A stretch of 64,000 bases of DNA, taken from contig CAZSAK010000017.1 of assembly GCA_964605155.1 (NCBI GenBank), positions 5,144-69,143 of the forward strand, in the 5' to 3' direction. This DNA comes from CAZSAK01 sp964605155. Its GTDB lineage: Bacteria > Pseudomonadota > Gammaproteobacteria > SZUA-140. Every line of letters starts with the position of its first letter. Position 1 is the first letter of the stretch. The position numbers and the translations under genes were made by a program. The notes beneath the pieces are model-generated. The model was not told where the DNA came from, did no database searches, and saw only the letters and a list, made by a program, of their open reading frames with translations. Shown piece by piece: positions 61,803 to 64,000 of this stretch.

Positions 61803-62687
61803 TCAATCCTCGTTCTCGAGCTGCTCGCGGATCGATTCCAACTCCGCCTGGCGTTTGGCATCGGTTTCGGGATAGCTCATATTAAGCGACCTGAATGTAT
61901 CAAGGATAAGATGAGAAATGATCAGGCGGGCGTTCTTCTTGTCGTCGGCGGGGACCACATACCATGGCGCGACATTGGTACTGGTCGCACTCAGACACTT
62001 CTCGTAGGCGTGCATATACTGCTTCCAGTATTTCCGCTCATGAACATCGGCGAGACTGAATTTCCAGTTTTTCTCCGGCTCATCAATGCGTGCCAGAAAA
62101 CGCTTGCGCTGTTCTTCAGCAGACAGGTGCAGAAAAAATTTGATGATGCGGGTACCGTTGAGATATAGATGATTCTCCAGGTCCACGATCGATCGATAGC
62201 GCTGTTTCCAGATTCCGTCTTCGTCATCAATGATCTCATGCGGCAAGCCCTGGCTGTGGAGGATTTCCGGATGTACACGCACGATCAGGACCTCCTCATA
62301 GTAGGAACGGTTGAAGATGCCAATCCGGCCTCGTTCCGGCAGGCACTGGGTAGTGCGCCACAGAAAATCGTGTTCCAGTTCCAGTGCGCTCGGGTGTTTG
62401 AAACTGAATACCTGACAACCCTGGGGATTCACGCCGGACATCACATGCCTGATAGCGCCATCTTTACCGGCAGCATCCATGGCTTGAAATATCAATAATA
62501 ACGCATAGCGGTTGGAGGCATAGTGCAGGCGTTGCAGGTCACTCAACTCAGTGACATGGTTCTTAAGCATCGACTTGTAGTCTTTCTTTGACTCGTAGAC
62601 CGGCTCAACCCGCGTCGACCAGTGCTTCAGTTTTACCTCATCACCTTCCTTTACCCGGTAATCCTTTGCATCGATTTTCATTGTCAT
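61803..62687 (-). CDS. ppk2: Polyphosphate kinase 2 (class III-like)
   Basis: A 294-residue PPK2 enzyme that moves phosphate between polyphosphate and nucleotides. The Walker A-like motif is AMDAAGKDGAIRHVM, followed by SGVNPQGCQVFSFK, the Walker B segment GIFNRSYYEEVLIVRVHP and the lid region RFLARIDEPEKNWKFS. The wording of these motifs is closest to class III enzymes, which can phosphorylate both AMP and ADP; that subclass is an inference. It lies in the leftward series phosphoketolase, SpoIIAA-like, PPK2, DUF3096. Confidence 0.92.
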   Translation of the reverse strand: MTMKIDAKDYRVKEGDEVKLKHWSTRVEPVYESKKDYKSMLKNHVTELSDLQRLHYASNRYALLLIFQAMDAAGKDGAIRHVMSGVNPQGCQVFSFKHPSALELEHDFLWRTTQCLPERGRIGIFNRSYYEEVLIVRVHPEILHSQGLPHEIIDDEDGIWKQRYRSIVDLENHLYLNGTRIIKFFLHLSAEEQRKRFLARIDEPEKNWKFSLADVHERKYWKQYMHAYEKCLSATSTNVAPWYVVPADDKKNARLIISHLILDTFRSLNMSYPETDAKRQAELESIREQLENED

Positions 62688-62732
62688 ATCAACCTTGAGA
62701 TAATCTCATAATCATTAGTGTCGCTGCCTGAC

Positions 62733-63104
62733 CTACTGGTGCCAGGCTTCGTCTATCCATTTCCGCGCCTCATCGGCATCGCTATGATCGAAGTACCGGA
62801 CCGTCGCTTTCGTGAATGGCTTGCAGAACTCTGCCATGTCATGTTGCCATTTCTTGTCCCCGACCATAGCCAGGCGCTCGATATCAGCGAAGTGTTCGAC
62901 ACCGAACTTGAAGTCTTCCCAGGCCGCACTGGCTTCCCAGCCGTGAAAGTTGCTCATATCGAACAGCAGCCGCAGCTTTCCATACTGGTGGACTAGTCTA
63001 TCAAACTCGGGCACGAATTTTTCGTAATCAGCCTTTACCAATTTTCCGCTAACGTGAACGACAAGCACCTTTCCACCATTTTGTTCATTGAGTTGAATTG
63101 GCAT
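62733..63104 (-). CDS. SpoIIAA-like (STAS-related) protein
   Basis: A 123-residue protein of the SpoIIAA-like group: VVHVSGKLVKADYEKFVPEFD, then YGKLRLLFDMSNFHGWEASAAWEDFKFG (given as residues 41-68), and the end YFDHSDADEARKWIDEA. These are single-domain relatives of STAS folds, mostly uncharacterised. It lies 68 bases after the phosphoketolase and 45 bases before ppk2, all leftward. Confidence 0.88.
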   Translation of the reverse strand: MPIQLNEQNGGKVLVVHVSGKLVKADYEKFVPEFDRLVHQYGKLRLLFDMSNFHGWEASAAWEDFKFGVEHFADIERLAMVGDKKWQHDMAEFCKPFTKATVRYFDHSDADEARKWIDEAWHQ

Positions 63105-63172
63105 TTCTGGCTCCTGTGATTTAGTTCAGGTAAGACTATCCGGAGTATTTGGTACGCATCATGCTGGATGCA

Positions 63173-64000
63173 TCAACCTGGCACATCCCACTTCCAGCCC
63201 CTGATCTCGGGCATGTCCTGGCCATGTTTTCTAATATACTGACGGTGCTCGATCAGCTTGTCCTTCAGTTGCTGCTTAAGGTAAACACCCTTGTCACCTG
63301 TCTGCGGCAGACGGTCAATGGTATCCATGACGAGGTGGAAACGATCCAGTTCGTTCAGCACCGTCATGTCGAAGGGCGTGGTGATGGTTCCCTCCTCCTT
63401 ATAACCGCGCACGTGGATGTTGTGATGATTGGTACGTCGATAGGTCAGCCGGTGGATCAACCACGGGTATGCGTGGTAGGCAAAGATCACCGGCTTGTCC
63501 CTGGTAAACAGTTCATCGAAATCCCTGTCGCTCAGACCATGTGGATGTTCGCTGGGCGGCTGCAGCTTCATGAGGTCAACGACGTTGACCACACGGATCT
63601 TCAATTCGGGCAGATGCTCGCGCAGGATCGAAACGGCGGCGAGTGTCTCCAGTGTCGGCACGTCACCACAACAGGCCATGACTATATCGGGCGATACCGC
63701 CTGGTCGTTGCTGGCCCACTGCCAGATACCGATGCCTTCACTGCAGTGCTTGACCGCCTCATCCATGTTCAACCACTGCGGTGCCGGGTGTTTGCCCGCG
63801 ACCACCACGTTGACGTAATGAAGACTGCGCAGGCAGTGATCCATTACCGACAGCAGACAATTGGCGTCCGGTGGAAAATATACGCGCACCACCTCGGCCT
63901 TCTTGTTCACCACGTGGTCGATGAAGCCGGGGTCCTGATGGGTAAAACCGTTGTGGTCCTGGCGCCAGACGTGCGAGGTTAATAGATAATTCAACGAGGC
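63173..64000 (-). CDS. xfp: Phosphoketolase, C-terminal part (5' end outside window)
   Basis: The last 275 or so residues of a thiamine-dependent phosphoketolase, which splits xylulose-5-phosphate and/or fructose-6-phosphate to give acetyl phosphate. Family motifs seen are SHVWRQDHNGFTHQDPGF, VYFPPDANCLLSV, VVAGKHPAPQWL, DIVMACCGDVPTLETLAAV and the C-terminal RGYKEEGTITTPFDM. The frame is open to the window edge; the thiamine-binding half lies beyond. It is the first visible gene of the leftward series with the SpoIIAA-like protein and ppk2. Confidence 0.95.
   Translation of the reverse strand, partial: ASLNYLLTSHVWRQDHNGFTHQDPGFIDHVVNKKAEVVRVYFPPDANCLLSVMDHCLRSLHYVNVVVAGKHPAPQWLNMDEAVKHCSEGIGIWQWASNDQAVSPDIVMACCGDVPTLETLAAVSILREHLPELKIRVVNVVDLMKLQPPSEHPHGLSDRDFDELFTRDKPVIFAYHAYPWLIHRLTYRRTNHHNIHVRGYKEEGTITTPFDMTVLNELDRFHLVMDTIDRLPQTGDKGVYLKQQLKDKLIEHRQYIRKHGQDMPEIRGWKWDVPG

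Noticed and set aside
1..64000. CRISPR arrays, insertion sequences, prophage, att sites
   Set aside because: No direct-repeat/spacer pattern, transposase, integrase or flanking duplication was seen anywhere in the window.

Overview
The window looks like chromosome from a free-living gammaproteobacterium. The evidence is the queA-tgt-yajC-secD-secF order, the leuC-leuD-leuB-asd-fimV order, an E. coli-like FolD and PpiA, LpxH (so a lipid A outer membrane), and a Fur-type promoter of enterobacterial pattern. Base composition and gene style are even throughout. I see no insertion sequence, integrase, prophage or CRISPR array. One gene is cut by each edge: a GGDEF diguanylate cyclase on the left and a phosphoketolase on the right.

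Layout. 0-7 kb: end of a diguanylate cyclase, a histone-deacetylase-family amidohydrolase, and the queuosine/Sec operon read leftward. 7-17 kb: tRNA-Leu(CAA), then a glycogen/maltodextrin block made of glgP (rightward), glgC-GH57-malQ (leftward, overlapping genes) and glgB (rightward). No glycogen synthase is present here. 17-26.3 kb: a leftward leucine/aspartate run leuC-leuD-leuB-asd-fimV ending in an orphan EcfT/CbiQ-like membrane gene where many relatives have truA; folD is divergent from leuC. 26.4-31.3 kb: a large exported beta-helix protein, dps, and an iron operon (CxxC protein, ferritin-like protein, HemP, small exported protein) behind a near-consensus promoter with two Fur boxes. 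31.5-38.9 kb: housekeeping genes (cysS, ppiA, lpxH, hemH) with a degraded DUF218 remnant at the end of cysS. 39.5-48.3 kb: htpG, pgm, ppsA and a motA-motB pair. 48.3-56.9 kb: a lipoprotein built from seven 207-bp tandem repeats, an outer-membrane-barrel / mini cytochrome c / TlpA gene run, and a convergent dipZ. 57-64 kb: a two-domain cupredoxin, several exported or lipid-anchored proteins of unknown function, then a leftward run of phosphoketolase, a SpoIIAA-like protein, PPK2, a 53-residue DUF3096 membrane protein, an exported protein, a dienelactone hydrolase and a DUF1059 protein.

How the parts fit. GlgC makes ADP-glucose, GlgB branches the glucan, and GlgP, MalQ and GH57 break it down. 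Pgm links glucose-1-phosphate to glucose-6-phosphate, PpsA feeds gluconeogenesis, and Xfp makes acetyl phosphate from sugar phosphates. With PPK2 this suggests a cell that stores carbon and phosphate and reuses them under stress. Dps, the ferritin-like protein, HemP and ferrochelatase give an iron/haem theme. The CcdA/TlpA-like proteins, small cytochrome c and cupredoxin point to an active redox life in the cell envelope.

All family calls come from reading motifs by eye; no database search was run.
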